Positions 1 to 8,454 of a DNA stretch of 34,261 nt are shown here, piece after piece. Positions within the stretch are counted from its first letter, which is position 1. Every line of letters begins with the position of its first letter. The translations under genes were made by a program, and so were the position numbers. Under the pieces are notes generated by a model. It did no database searches. It was not told the DNA's origin and saw nothing but the letters and a program-made list of their open reading frames with translations. The DNA is from Chitinophagaceae bacterium (GTDB lineage: Bacteria > Bacteroidota > Bacteroidia > Chitinophagales > Chitinophagaceae): contig CANFKC010000049.1 of assembly GCA_947447265.1 (NCBI GenBank), forward strand, positions 1 to 34,261, given 5' to 3'.

Positions 1-1113
1 ACAACCACAATTTTCAGCGGGGCAAGCACAACGCTTACCTTCAGCGGAACGGCAGCCGATGTAGTGTATTACTGGAACGGCACCAGCACACTTTCTACTA
101 CTATTTCAGGTACAGGTACCAGCACAGTTACCGTTACTCCGGCGGCAACCACTACCTACTCCATCACTTCGGCTACCTCAGCCCTGGGATGCTCAAAAAC
201 TATCAGCGGTAAAACCGCCTGGGTTATTGTAATGAATGCTGCTGACACAGTTCCGGCCCGCGATAACAATCTGTATATGGGTAACCCAACAAATGCTACA
301 GCTACACCGGCTGATTCTACAAACTACCTCGTTACCAAATCTCAGTACACGCTTTCTTATAACAACCGAAAGGGCATGGCTAACTGGGTTAGCTGGCACC
401 TTAGCCGCGCCTGGAAAGGAAGTGCAGCACGTTGTAATTGTTTTACGCAAGATGGGACACTGCCAACCGGCTACTTTAAAGCAAGCACCGGAGATTATAC
501 CAGTACCGGCTTTGACAGGGGCCACCTCTGCCCTTCTGACGACCGTGATGGCAGTGATACTGATAATGCAGCCACGTTTAAAATGAGCAACATTTCTCCG
601 CAGGCACCCATTCTTAACCAACAGATATGGGGCAATCTGGAAGATTATTGCCGCAAACTGGTAACACAGGGTAATGAATTATACATCATTGCCGGTGGCT
701 ATGGTTCCGGCGGAACAGGTAATCTCGGTGGTACTACCAATACTATTGCCACCGGAACCATTAATGTTCCGTCCCGTTTCTGGAAGGTGATTTTAGTGTT
801 ACCTGTAGGTGCAAACGACAGCACCAGGGTGCACTACAATAGCCGTGTAATAGCTGTTGATATGCCCAATACCCAAAGTGTTAATGCACATACCTGGGAC
901 TACTACCGCGTACCGGTTGATTCCATTGAGGCGCGTACCGGCTACAACTTCTTCTCCAATGTTCCGGATAGCATAGAAAATGTAATAGAAGCGAGCATTG
1001 ATAATGGCGCTGCCGGCATAGCCTACTGGGATTTTACCAACACCAATAATATAGCCACGCTCGCCGCAACCACAGCAAGCGACAGGCTGGATACTTCAAC
1101 AGCTTTGGCTTAG
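1..1113 (+). CDS. Exported DNA/RNA non-specific endonuclease (DRGH family), 5' end outside window, ended by a premature TAG
   Basis: The frame is open from base 1, so the gene begins before the window; the GTG at 64 is not its real start. The Ser/Thr/Gly-rich beginning (to about 230) resembles the Ig-like stalk domains of Bacteroidota surface proteins. From about 340 it matches the NucA/EndA nuclease family: DRGH is encoded at 514-525 and is followed by an Asn-containing stretch (NISPQAPILNQQIWGNLE) that supplies the metal-binding Asn in this family. The predicted role is extracellular, metal-dependent cleavage of DNA and RNA. The frame ends at TAG 1111-1113, but the same frame stays open and protein-like to 1863, where a T9SS sorting domain ends. 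This stop therefore looks premature, and a product ending here would lack its sorting signal. Family assignment is firm; activity is not known. Confidence 0.8.
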   Translation, partial: TTTIFSGASTTLTFSGTAADVVYYWNGTSTLSTTISGTGTSTVTVTPAATTTYSITSATSALGCSKTISGKTAWVIVMNAADTVPARDNNLYMGNPTNATATPADSTNYLVTKSQYTLSYNNRKGMANWVSWHLSRAWKGSAARCNCFTQDGTLPTGYFKASTGDYTSTGFDRGHLCPSDDRDGSDTDNAATFKMSNISPQAPILNQQIWGNLEDYCRKLVTQGNELYIIAGGYGSGGTGNLGGTTNTIATGTINVPSRFWKVILVLPVGANDSTRVHYNSRVIAVDMPNTQSVNAHTWDYYRVPVDSIEARTGYNFFSNVPDSIENVIEASIDNGAAGIAYWDFTNTNNIATLAATTASDRLDTSTALA

Positions 1114-1863
1114 AATACTATTACCCGTGGCGCAACTGCCGCAGCAAGCACAGGGGCGAATTCGTTTCGCAGCACCGGCTTCAAAAACGACGGCGTTTCC
1201 ACAGCAAATACCGACTACTACCAGGTAAAAGTAAAGGCACGTACTGGTTATAAATTATCAATTTCGGGTATTGATTGCCGCTTTGCAGGAACCGGTTCTT
1301 ATTATGCGACACCGGGTGTTACCTCGCAATTTGCATACAGCCTAAATGGTTCGACATTTACCATGATAGGCTCACCTGTTACCACTACTTCCCTTACTCC
1401 ACCAACATTCGATTGCAGTGGTGTAGGTGCATTACAAAACCTTGCAGACTCACAAGCGGTATACATCAGGTACTATGCGAGCGGCCAGACAACTACCGGC
1501 GGCTGGGGCTTTGCATCATCAGACACTGGCGTTTCTGGATTGATTATCAATGGTATGCTCACTGCTACCGGAGCAAAAACATTACCAAACGAACCGCAAT
1601 TAATAACTGTTGCAAAAGGCATAGAATTGAATATTGCGCCAAACCCTTTCAATAACGACCTTACAGTGAATTATGAGGTAAGCAATAATGCACCGGTACA
1701 GATACACGTTATTGCTTTGAACGGATCAGTTGTTTATTCCACAACGCTTAGTGAGCAAAAGGGAAATCTGTCATTGCCACTTGGCGGGTTAGCGCCAGGT
1801 AATTACATTTTGTATTTGACTTCCGGAGACAGCAAGGCTGTTCGGAAGATTGTGAAGCAATAA
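1114..1863 (+). pseudogene. 3' part of the endonuclease gene: accessory domain plus T9SS type A sorting domain
   Basis: This stretch continues in exactly the same frame as the upstream nuclease and has no stop until TAA at 1861-1863. It encodes a beta-rich accessory domain (for example TGFKNDGVSTANTDYYQVKV) and then a T9SS C-terminal domain with the hallmark APNPFNNDLTV near 1636-1668 and a last strand ending AVRKIVKQ. The first ATG after the stop is at 1363, in the middle of the accessory domain, with no signal peptide, so independent translation would give a useless fragment. I read it as the back half of one gene broken by a single nonsense codon, unless the stop is read through or is a sequencing error. 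Confidence 0.75.
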
Positions 1864-1885
1864 GATATTGACGTTTTGTTTGATG

Positions 1886-1926
1886 AGCTGTTGTTTAAAC
1901 GCGTGCGTTTAAACAACAGCTTTTTT
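1886..1926 (+). terminator. Rho-independent terminator after the endonuclease gene
   Basis: An inverted repeat of about 15 bp (arms AGCTGTTGTTTAAAC and GTTTAAACAACAGCT) flanks a short GC-rich centre and is followed by TTTTTT. It lies 22 nt after the stop codon at 1863. Confidence 0.85.
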
Positions 1927-2299
1927 GATTTACCCGGGTAAACAGACTGTCGGATTTAGTGTTTTGTAAATATTGGTATTTGAACGCTTTCCGGGTTGTC
2001 GTTGTCATATACCTTGGGTTTAATCCATTTGTGTTCGAGACCCTGTTTCCCGTGCGTTTTACTGCTACACATTACCAATAGTATTTCTACCTTAAAGGTC
2101 TTGTGTAAGGCTAAAATTTGTATCACGGGGCTGCACACTTTGCTGAGATATTTCGGTCTTACAGGCGTAAAAAATCGTCATTGACAGACTTACCAACAAC
2201 AATGATGGGTTTTGAACTGTAGCGGGTTTCACCCAAGGGTACTAATAATTAAGTCCTTCTGACTATGCAGATTTTTAACGTTGAAATCGTTAAGCCGAA
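1927..2299. other. Intergenic stretch with a possible decayed small minus-strand gene
   Basis: No convincing gene. On the minus strand two protein-like pieces lie in different frames. One starts at an ATG near 2183 and reads MTIFYACKTEISQQSVQPRD before stopping. The other ends at 1956 with a charged stretch containing GLEHKWIKPKVYDNDNPE. Together they could be a frameshifted small gene, but I recognise no family. Confidence 0.25.
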
Positions 2300-2338
2300 C
2301 AAAAATAAAAAGCCCCTAAGTCGATTGGCTTAGGAGCT
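2300..2338 (-). terminator. Terminator of the amino-acid permease gene
   Basis: On the minus strand the arms AGCTCCTAAG and CTTAGGGGCT form a 10-bp stem with one G-U pair, followed by a T-rich tail (TTTTTATTTTTG). It begins 24 nt after the permease stop codon. Confidence 0.8.
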
Positions 2339-2361
2339 TCAGTTTCTATTATACTATCAGT

Positions 2362-3852
2362 TTACTTATTGTCGTTATTCAATTTACTGTGCTTCTTGCT
2401 ATAGCCAAAGTAAATTACAAGGCCAATTAACAACCAACCGCCAAGGCGCATCCAGTTGGTTGTACCCAAACCTGCCATCATGGCTATGCAGGTAACAATA
2501 CCCAAAATAGACACCACCGGAACCAGTGGCACCTTGAAATGACGAGGAATTTCGGGATTCGTTACTCTCAGTATCCATACGCCAGCACAAACCAGCACAA
2601 AGGCAAACAGTGTACCGATACTGGTCATTTCGCCAACGATATCTCCGGGAATGAAGGCTGCAAATGCACCAACTATAACCAGGAAAATCAGGTTCGATTT
2701 GTATGGCGTATGATATTTAGGGTGCAGCGCCGAGAACATTTTAGGTACTAAGCCATCTTTACTCATAGAATAGAACACCCTCGATTGACCCATCAGCATC
2801 ACCAAAATAACAGAGCTAAAACCGAAAAGTATAGCTACTGTAACCAGGTTGCCTAACCAGCTGTAATTGGTCATATAGGTTTTAATAGCGTATGCAACCG
2901 ATGCTTCTTTGCCTTTTGTAGCATCTCTGAAATCTTCGTAGTTAGCTACACCGGTAAGTACGTGTGCAAATAATACGTAAAGTATAGTACAGACAGCAAG
3001 GGAGCCTAATATACCTATCGGCATATCGCGCTTAGGGTTTTTAGCTTCCTGTGCAGCAGTTGATACTGCATCGAAACCGATGAAGGCGAAAAACACTACC
3101 CCAGCTGCACCCAATATGCCCCATATACCACCAAAATTGTGGGTTATGTTATGGCTATCCGTATACGTAGAAGCAGGTGGAATATAAGGTGTGTGGTTGG
3201 CAGGCATCATATAGCCCCAACCCAGAATGATAAATAACACCACTATTGATACCTTTGAAATAACAATGATGCCATTAACTACCGCTGATTCCTTGCTGCC
3301 TTTTATCAGCAATAACGAAATCATGAAGATGATAAACAGCGCAGGTATATTCATAATACCGTGGCTCAATACCATTCCCGAGGCATCTTTCAATGATTCA
3401 AAGGGCGAATGCGACCACTCATAGGGGACCCGCATACCAAACATCTCCAGCAGCTTATTTAAATATTCGCTCCAGGCAATACCCACCGTTGCAGCACCTA
3501 CTGCATATTCCAAAACAAGGTCCCAACCAATTATCCAGGCCACCAATTCACCCATGGTAGCATACGAGTACGTATAAGCACTACCTGCAATAGGTATCAT
3601 AGAAGCAAATTCTGCATAGCAAAGGCCAGCCAGGGCGCAACCGATAGCGGCCACGATGAAACCTATTGTAACTGAAGGTCCCGCATTGTTGGCTGCAGCG
3701 GCGGCAGTACGAACAAACAAGCCCGCACCAATAATTGCCCCGATACCCAGTGCAACCAGATTGGTAGCACTCAGTGTACGTTTAAGAGTTTTTTCTCCGT
3801 CATCGGCATCTAATAATAATTTACCGATTGGTTTTTTTGTAAATATTCCCAT
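2362..3852 (-). CDS. APC-superfamily amino-acid permease
   Basis: A 496-residue inner-membrane protein with about 12-14 hydrophobic helices. The first helix carries the APC substrate-binding signature GIGAIIGAGLFV, followed by ATMGELVAWIIGWDLVLEYA, as in the cationic amino-acid transporter (CAT)/YfnA-like branch. A C-terminal pair of helices matches the usual AA_permease_C extension. It should import amino acids by proton coupling; the substrate cannot be read from the sequence. The N-terminal cytosolic leader (MGIFTKKPIGKLL) is typical of Bacteroidota members. It is a single-gene unit with its own terminator downstream. Family certain, substrate unknown. Confidence 0.9.
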   Translation of the reverse strand: MGIFTKKPIGKLLLDADDGEKTLKRTLSATNLVALGIGAIIGAGLFVRTAAAAANNAGPSVTIGFIVAAIGCALAGLCYAEFASMIPIAGSAYTYSYATMGELVAWIIGWDLVLEYAVGAATVGIAWSEYLNKLLEMFGMRVPYEWSHSPFESLKDASGMVLSHGIMNIPALFIIFMISLLLIKGSKESAVVNGIIVISKVSIVVLFIILGWGYMMPANHTPYIPPASTYTDSHNITHNFGGIWGILGAAGVVFFAFIGFDAVSTAAQEAKNPKRDMPIGILGSLAVCTILYVLFAHVLTGVANYEDFRDATKGKEASVAYAIKTYMTNYSWLGNLVTVAILFGFSSVILVMLMGQSRVFYSMSKDGLVPKMFSALHPKYHTPYKSNLIFLVIVGAFAAFIPGDIVGEMTSIGTLFAFVLVCAGVWILRVTNPEIPRHFKVPLVPVVSILGIVTCIAMMAGLGTTNWMRLGGWLLIGLVIYFGYSKKHSKLNNDNK

Positions 3853-4203
3853 GAAATGTTTTTATTGCACTTTAAGGTACTAAGATAGTAGTTTGAACGA
3901 TAACTTGGTATAGATAATAGGATACCGTAAAAAATTACCCCTAAAATGCCCTGATACTGCGGCTAGAGTACAGTTTAAGGAACATTTTTACACCTATTAC
4001 AACTGCAGAATGCTAGGGAACGTTGACCAAATAAAATACTCATCTTACTTGTACTTTTTCATTTTTTCTTCATTGCAAAAGTCTTTAAATAGCCTGCTAT
4101 TATCAGATTTTACGCTTCGCATAAAAGAAAAATATCTGCGCAATATGCGGTACTTTATTTCGTCAATGTTCCCAATTTCCTAAAATTACATTAGGTTTGA
4201 AAA
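3853..4203. other. Divergent intergenic region between permease and exported protein
   Basis: About 350 nt without a gene. A perfect Bacteroidota -7 box TAGGTTTG lies at 4192-4199, with TTC rather than TTG 20 nt upstream. It is only 5 nt before the ATG at 4204, so if used it would give an almost leaderless transcript. On the minus strand TATCTTAG near 3885-3892 is a one-mismatch -7 box that could serve the permease. Nothing else is visible. Confidence 0.4.
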
Positions 4204-5616
4204 ATGTTTGCACATCGCCGAGGTATTAGTATAGTGGCTATCCTGTTTTGGGTGATGGTATCGCATTCATCATGGGCACAACCTACCCTGCCCGATCTTA
4301 CCGGCATTAACGAAAACGGTTTTGCGTTGCTTTCCTGGACCTGCCAGTATGATGGGGTTAAGTCGATAAGTGTTTTACGGTCGACAGATAGCAACTTCAA
4401 CTACTCTACAATAGGCTATGTAAAGAACCTTTATAAAGGTGTTCAGGCGTTTGTTGATGGGCATCCAACTCCCGGCAAAAATTTCTATAAATTATTCATT
4501 GTGTTTAATTCGGGGCTTACCTGGCGCAGCAACCATTATGGTGTTTTCGTAGATTCTGCTTCAATTAACCCCAGAAGGATAGCACCTTCAAACGAGGCAC
4601 TGCAGAAACTGATAGTGAATGAAACGCTGGAAAAAGTTGCCAAAGCGGATGCCGGTAAGCCGCGTAAGCCTATGGCCGCCGCCGAAAAAGAACGCTATAC
4701 GGAGGTTATAAAGAAAGATAAGTATGCCGATGCCATTAAAAAGGAAATGGACGTACTCAATGATACCAGCATAAAGCGCCCGAAATTCAAGTTTAACGCC
4801 AATGATAGCGGAGAGATAGATCAGGTTCTGGCAAATGTGCCACTGGAAACCCGCAAAAAATTGACCATAACTTATGATAATGACACCAATGAGATAGACG
4901 CCGGTGCCTACATTGAAGATAAAAGCAGCACACCCGAACTAAAAAAGAAGATCCACATTACTTTTGACGATAACGAAGATGTAAGCACATTTATTGAAAC
5001 ACTACCTGAGGCGAAAGACAGAAAAATAACCCTTTCATACAGCGAGGATACCGACGACGTTGATGCGGCCGACTATGTGGAAGAAGAGGAAAGCGCACCC
5101 GCCAAAACACAACTTAACAAAATACAGGCCCAGCAACCGAAGAAAATAAGCGTAACTTTTAAAGATGATCGTGCGGCGCAGGCTTACATCGCGGCAATGC
5201 CCAAAACGCAGCATAGTAAAATAACAGTTTCCTATAACATTGATTCAGCAGCACCACCAAAGGCGAAGCCTGTTGCGGAGGCACCAGCAAAGCCAGTTGA
5301 TGTGCCTAAGCCAAAGATTAGTATTAAGTTCCACGACGACTTTAATAATAATCCGGTCGCCGACATCAAATCGAAATATGTGGCAGTTGATCCGACCCTG
5401 GGCCATGTCAAGATCAATTTACCTGATGATGTTGCGACGCACCATTATTCCGTGAAGTTTTTTGACAAAGAGAACCGCATTGTAATTGAGGTGCCTAAAC
5501 TGAACAGCACACACATTATTATGGATAAACGCAATTTCCAGAAAAAAGGTCAATACAAATTTACCATACGTAAAGATGCGATTGAACTGGAATCCGGCAA
5601 CATCACCATTTACTAA
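4204..5616 (+). CDS. Exported protein with Fn3-like N-terminus and degenerate internal repeats, function unknown
   Basis: 470 residues. An N-terminal signal peptide (about residues 1-26, ending SSWAQ) predicts export. The next ~90 residues resemble a fibronectin type III-like domain (FALLSWTCQYDGVKSISVLR). A charged, lysine-rich linker follows. From about residue 195 to 345 there are roughly three degenerate repeats alternating an acidic beta strand (KLTITYDND, KIHITFDDNE, KITLSYSED, KISVTFKDD, KITVSYNID) with a short helix (IDQVLANVPLE, VSTFIETLPEA, AQAYIAAMPK). A Pro/Ala/Lys-rich linker then leads to a C-terminal beta domain. There is no T9SS tail or lipobox, so it is probably periplasmic. 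I do not recognise a named family. Confidence 0.75.
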   Translation: MFAHRRGISIVAILFWVMVSHSSWAQPTLPDLTGINENGFALLSWTCQYDGVKSISVLRSTDSNFNYSTIGYVKNLYKGVQAFVDGHPTPGKNFYKLFIVFNSGLTWRSNHYGVFVDSASINPRRIAPSNEALQKLIVNETLEKVAKADAGKPRKPMAAAEKERYTEVIKKDKYADAIKKEMDVLNDTSIKRPKFKFNANDSGEIDQVLANVPLETRKKLTITYDNDTNEIDAGAYIEDKSSTPELKKKIHITFDDNEDVSTFIETLPEAKDRKITLSYSEDTDDVDAADYVEEEESAPAKTQLNKIQAQQPKKISVTFKDDRAAQAYIAAMPKTQHSKITVSYNIDSAAPPKAKPVAEAPAKPVDVPKPKISIKFHDDFNNNPVADIKSKYVAVDPTLGHVKINLPDDVATHHYSVKFFDKENRIVIEVPKLNSTHIIMDKRNFQKKGQYKFTIRKDAIELESGNITIY

Positions 5617-5636
5617 GGCAATTCTGGCTATAAAAT

Positions 5637-7883
5637 CTAATTGCTTAATTTCGAAATAAGCCCTTTACGCGCCAGCAATCTTACCCGCTTATCATTACCC
5701 ACCACCCACAGTACATCATTCATTTCGAGTACAACAGACGATTCAGGGTTGAGCAGGCGTTGCTCGCCCCGCTCAATACCAACAATCAGCCCATGGGTAC
5801 TTTCGCGGAAGCCTGATGCTTTTATGGTTTTACCAATGAGTTCAGAACCCTTTACAATTTCAATCTGCAAGAGTGCAACCTCGCGTTCCGGTGCCTTATA
5901 GTTGAGGTTTACAGTACTGTGCCCGTCCAGGTACTGTTCAAATGCGCCCATCTGTTCATCAGTCCCGATTATAAAAAGGTCGTCACCCGGATATAACCGC
6001 TCGTTGCGGTCCGGAACATTTATGGTATACAATCCTCTCTTTATCATGGCGATATTGACGCCATATTGCTCCCGCAATTTCAATTCAACGAGGGTTTTGC
6101 CCACTCCGTCAAAATCGGCGGTAATGGTAAAACTTGAAATATGCGCATCCCAGGGCGCAAGGTGTGTACCCTTTGCCTGTTCTTCCTGCTGTTCTTTATC
6201 GTGAAAATTATGCAGGAAGCGGTCTTCAATCCTGTTATAGAAGTTTTGTAAACGATTGTAGTTACCGATTATTAATACCAGCATTATGCCTATTGTTGCC
6301 AGCGCAATATGATAAGGTAGCAGGTAATTAATGAGCGTACCGATAACTACGAAGGCAATAATAATGCGCAGGCAGTGCAGCATTAGCAATACTACGCGGT
6401 AGCGGGTGGTTTGCCAGAGCCTGATAGTTACATCTTGCTTTAAATTACGGATTGCCAGTGCCCATACAAACGGAGAAATTGCCAGCAATACCAGCACGGT
6501 AGCGGCTATGCTTGCAACGGGGTGTTGTCCATCGAGCCACAACGGCATAATAAATTGCGTCATTAAAACCAGCAATGCCACAATTATGGTAGTATAAATG
6601 GCTGTTTGCAGCAGGTACATCTTTATAAATTCACGCCAGTCGCTTGTAGTTTGTATGGAGGTGGCGTTAGCCGTGTATGACGATATAGCTGCCTTAAATC
6701 TTTCGGGCAAAATACGGTCAGCAAGCCTGTATACTGTTCCGGACGCCTTTACCATATAAGGTGTAGTGAAGGTTGTGATAGCCGATACTGCAACAATTAT
6801 AGGATATACCTGATCGTTAATTGCATGAAGGCTCAAGCCCAATGCGGCTATAATAAAGGAGAACTCGCCTATTTGCGAAAGGCTCATTCCCACCTGTATT
6901 GATGTTTTTAGCGGTTGACCAGAAACCAATGAACCGAAGATGGTTGCTAACGGTTGTGCGATAATTACTGTGAGCGCTATTATTAAAATAGGCATCCAAT
7001 ACAATGGCAAAATACCGGGGTTGATGAGCATACCTACCGAAACAAAGAACACAGCACCAAAGAGCTCTTTAATGGATTTGGTAAGGTGCTCTATTTTGCT
7101 GACAACGCGCGTTTCAGCAAGTATTGACCCCATTACGAATGCCCCAAGCGCCGGTGAAAAACCAACAGATGTTGCCGAAATAACCATTATAAAACACAGC
7201 GCGAGTGAAGTGACAAGCAGCATCTCATCATTCATAAATTTACCCGCACGCCTGAGTAAAGACGGTAAAAAGAAGATTCCCGAAACAAACCATAAAACTA
7301 AGAAGAAAACCAGTCTTAATATCGGGAATACCATGCTTAAACCAGAAACCGGCCCTTTCAAGGCAAATGAAGGCAGCAATACAAGCAGAACAATTGCTAC
7401 AAGATCTTGTATAACCAGGATGCCAAAAACCAGCCCGGCAAAACTCTTACCCTTTACATTCAGCTCATCGAACGTGCGGATGATGATAGTGGTAGATGAA
7501 ATGGCCAACATGCCACCAAGAAAGAGGCTGTTAACGCTATCCCACCCCAGGGCTCGACCCAGTAAATTACCCGCAAGCAACATTATGCCCACCTCGAGGC
7601 AAGCGGTAATAGCCGCAGAGCCACCAACTTTTATCAGTTTCTTAAAACTAAATTCCAGCCCCAGGCTGAACAAAAGGAAAATAACACCTATCTGCGCCCA
7701 CACTTCCACGCTCTCACTATCGGTAACCGTAGGGAATAATACCGTATGCGGCCCTACCACAACCCCGGCTATAATATAGCCAAGCACAATAGGTTGCTTC
7801 AGCCACTTGAACAACAAAGTTGTAAGTGCCGCAGCAGCCAGTATTAGCCCAAGGTCGGTAATTAGGTGTGGAAGGTGATTCAT
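5637..7883 (-). CDS. Kef-type monovalent cation:proton antiporter (CPA2) with two RCK-C domains
   Basis: 748 residues. The N-terminal ~390 residues form the Na+/H+ exchanger membrane domain: LGYIIAGVVVGPHTVLFP in the early helices, LLFSLGLEFSFKKL, and the core GMLAISSTTIIIRTFDEL. A second hydrophobic block of about four helices (around residues 420-560) extends the usual domain. The cytosolic C-terminus carries two RCK_C/TrkA_C-like regulatory domains (LYPGDDLFIIGTDEQMGAFE and VLEMNDVLWVVGNDKRVRLL) but no NAD-binding RCK_N domain. It probably exchanges K+ or Na+ for H+ under ligand control. The gene converges with the upstream exported-protein gene with a 20-nt gap, and starts at ATG 7883 right after the sequence TATTTGG. 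Confidence 0.88.
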   Translation of the reverse strand: MNHLPHLITDLGLILAAAALTTLLFKWLKQPIVLGYIIAGVVVGPHTVLFPTVTDSESVEVWAQIGVIFLLFSLGLEFSFKKLIKVGGSAAITACLEVGIMLLAGNLLGRALGWDSVNSLFLGGMLAISSTTIIIRTFDELNVKGKSFAGLVFGILVIQDLVAIVLLVLLPSFALKGPVSGLSMVFPILRLVFFLVLWFVSGIFFLPSLLRRAGKFMNDEMLLVTSLALCFIMVISATSVGFSPALGAFVMGSILAETRVVSKIEHLTKSIKELFGAVFFVSVGMLINPGILPLYWMPILIIALTVIIAQPLATIFGSLVSGQPLKTSIQVGMSLSQIGEFSFIIAALGLSLHAINDQVYPIIVAVSAITTFTTPYMVKASGTVYRLADRILPERFKAAISSYTANATSIQTTSDWREFIKMYLLQTAIYTTIIVALLVLMTQFIMPLWLDGQHPVASIAATVLVLLAISPFVWALAIRNLKQDVTIRLWQTTRYRVVLLMLHCLRIIIAFVVIGTLINYLLPYHIALATIGIMLVLIIGNYNRLQNFYNRIEDRFLHNFHDKEQQEEQAKGTHLAPWDAHISSFTITADFDGVGKTLVELKLREQYGVNIAMIKRGLYTINVPDRNERLYPGDDLFIIGTDEQMGAFEQYLDGHSTVNLNYKAPEREVALLQIEIVKGSELIGKTIKASGFRESTHGLIVGIERGEQRLLNPESSVVLEMNDVLWVVGNDKRVRLLARKGLISKLSN

Positions 7884-7936
7884 AGCAGGCCAAATAGCGC
7901 TATTACATAGTTACAACATTTTGGCGAATGAAGGAG

Positions 7937-8383
7937 CTATTTTAAGTAGCGCGCAACCCATTTTAAGGAATCCGGAAATGGAAGGCCAATTTTGCTGTAA
8001 TCGTCACGGGTTATCAATATCTGCTTATTATCATTATCGCTTTTAGAAAAAGCGACAAGGAAACAACGGTCATAAAACGTATCGATATTGGCACGAGGCA
8101 CGAAAAGATATTTAACGGTTTCCATTTTTATGTTGCCATTAACTCTGTAAGCATAGCTTATGTGATAACGCCCCCCACCTCTAGCGCTTACATAAACGAC
8201 ATTGGTAATCCGCGCCATGGCAAAAACAGGGTCCTTCGCTAATTGTCGGTAACCATATTCAGTATACATATTGTAAAGCAGCAAGGCAAGGACAATCAGT
8301 CCCAGAAATGCGAACGAGTAAAGCTCTCGGTTTTCCGAGTCTTCGCGCCCTATTTTGCCATTGTCCACATCATGGTTGCTCAT
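7937..8383 (-). CDS. Small membrane-anchored protein of unknown function, paralogue of the gene at 12709-13185
   Basis: 148 residues with one N-terminal transmembrane helix (FAFLGLIVLALLLYNMY, about residues 28-44) and a soluble beta-rich remainder. The C-terminus QILITRDDYSKIGLPFPDSL matches RILITREEYDKFGLPFPSGR of the protein encoded at 12709-13185, and both share the arrangement helix, YxY-type strand, ITR-DY motif, GLPFP. The two paralogues bracket the large surface-protein gene. No known family is recognised. Confidence 0.65.
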   Translation of the reverse strand: MSNHDVDNGKIGREDSENRELYSFAFLGLIVLALLLYNMYTEYGYRQLAKDPVFAMARITNVVYVSARGGGRYHISYAYRVNGNIKMETVKYLFVPRANIDTFYDRCFLVAFSKSDNDNKQILITRDDYSKIGLPFPDSLKWVARYLK

Positions 8384-8454
8384 TATAATTGCACTAGTCC
8401 TTCAATGTATTTGCCGCCCCCGTTTAGGCTTTTTGAAGATTTTGAAAATGACGC

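Noticed and set aside
193-621. 142-codon minus-strand frame inside the nuclease gene
   Set aside because: It overlaps the conserved DRGH domain on the other strand and has no recognisable protein features.
1111-1113. Stop-codon reassignment (TAG as sense)
   Set aside because: TAG ends the helicase-like gene at 29978-29980 at a normal position, and the second disrupted gene has TAA, so reassignment of one codon does not explain the data.
1275-1655. 126-codon frame overlapping the nuclease 3' part
   Set aside because: It is in a different frame from the T9SS domain and is rich in Cys/Tyr/Arg, as expected of an out-of-frame reading.
6940-7779. 279-codon plus-strand frame opposite the Kef antiporter gene
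   Set aside because: It is antisense to a clear membrane transporter, has Thr/Pro/Lys-rich composition typical of reversed hydrophobic codons, and shows no family motif.
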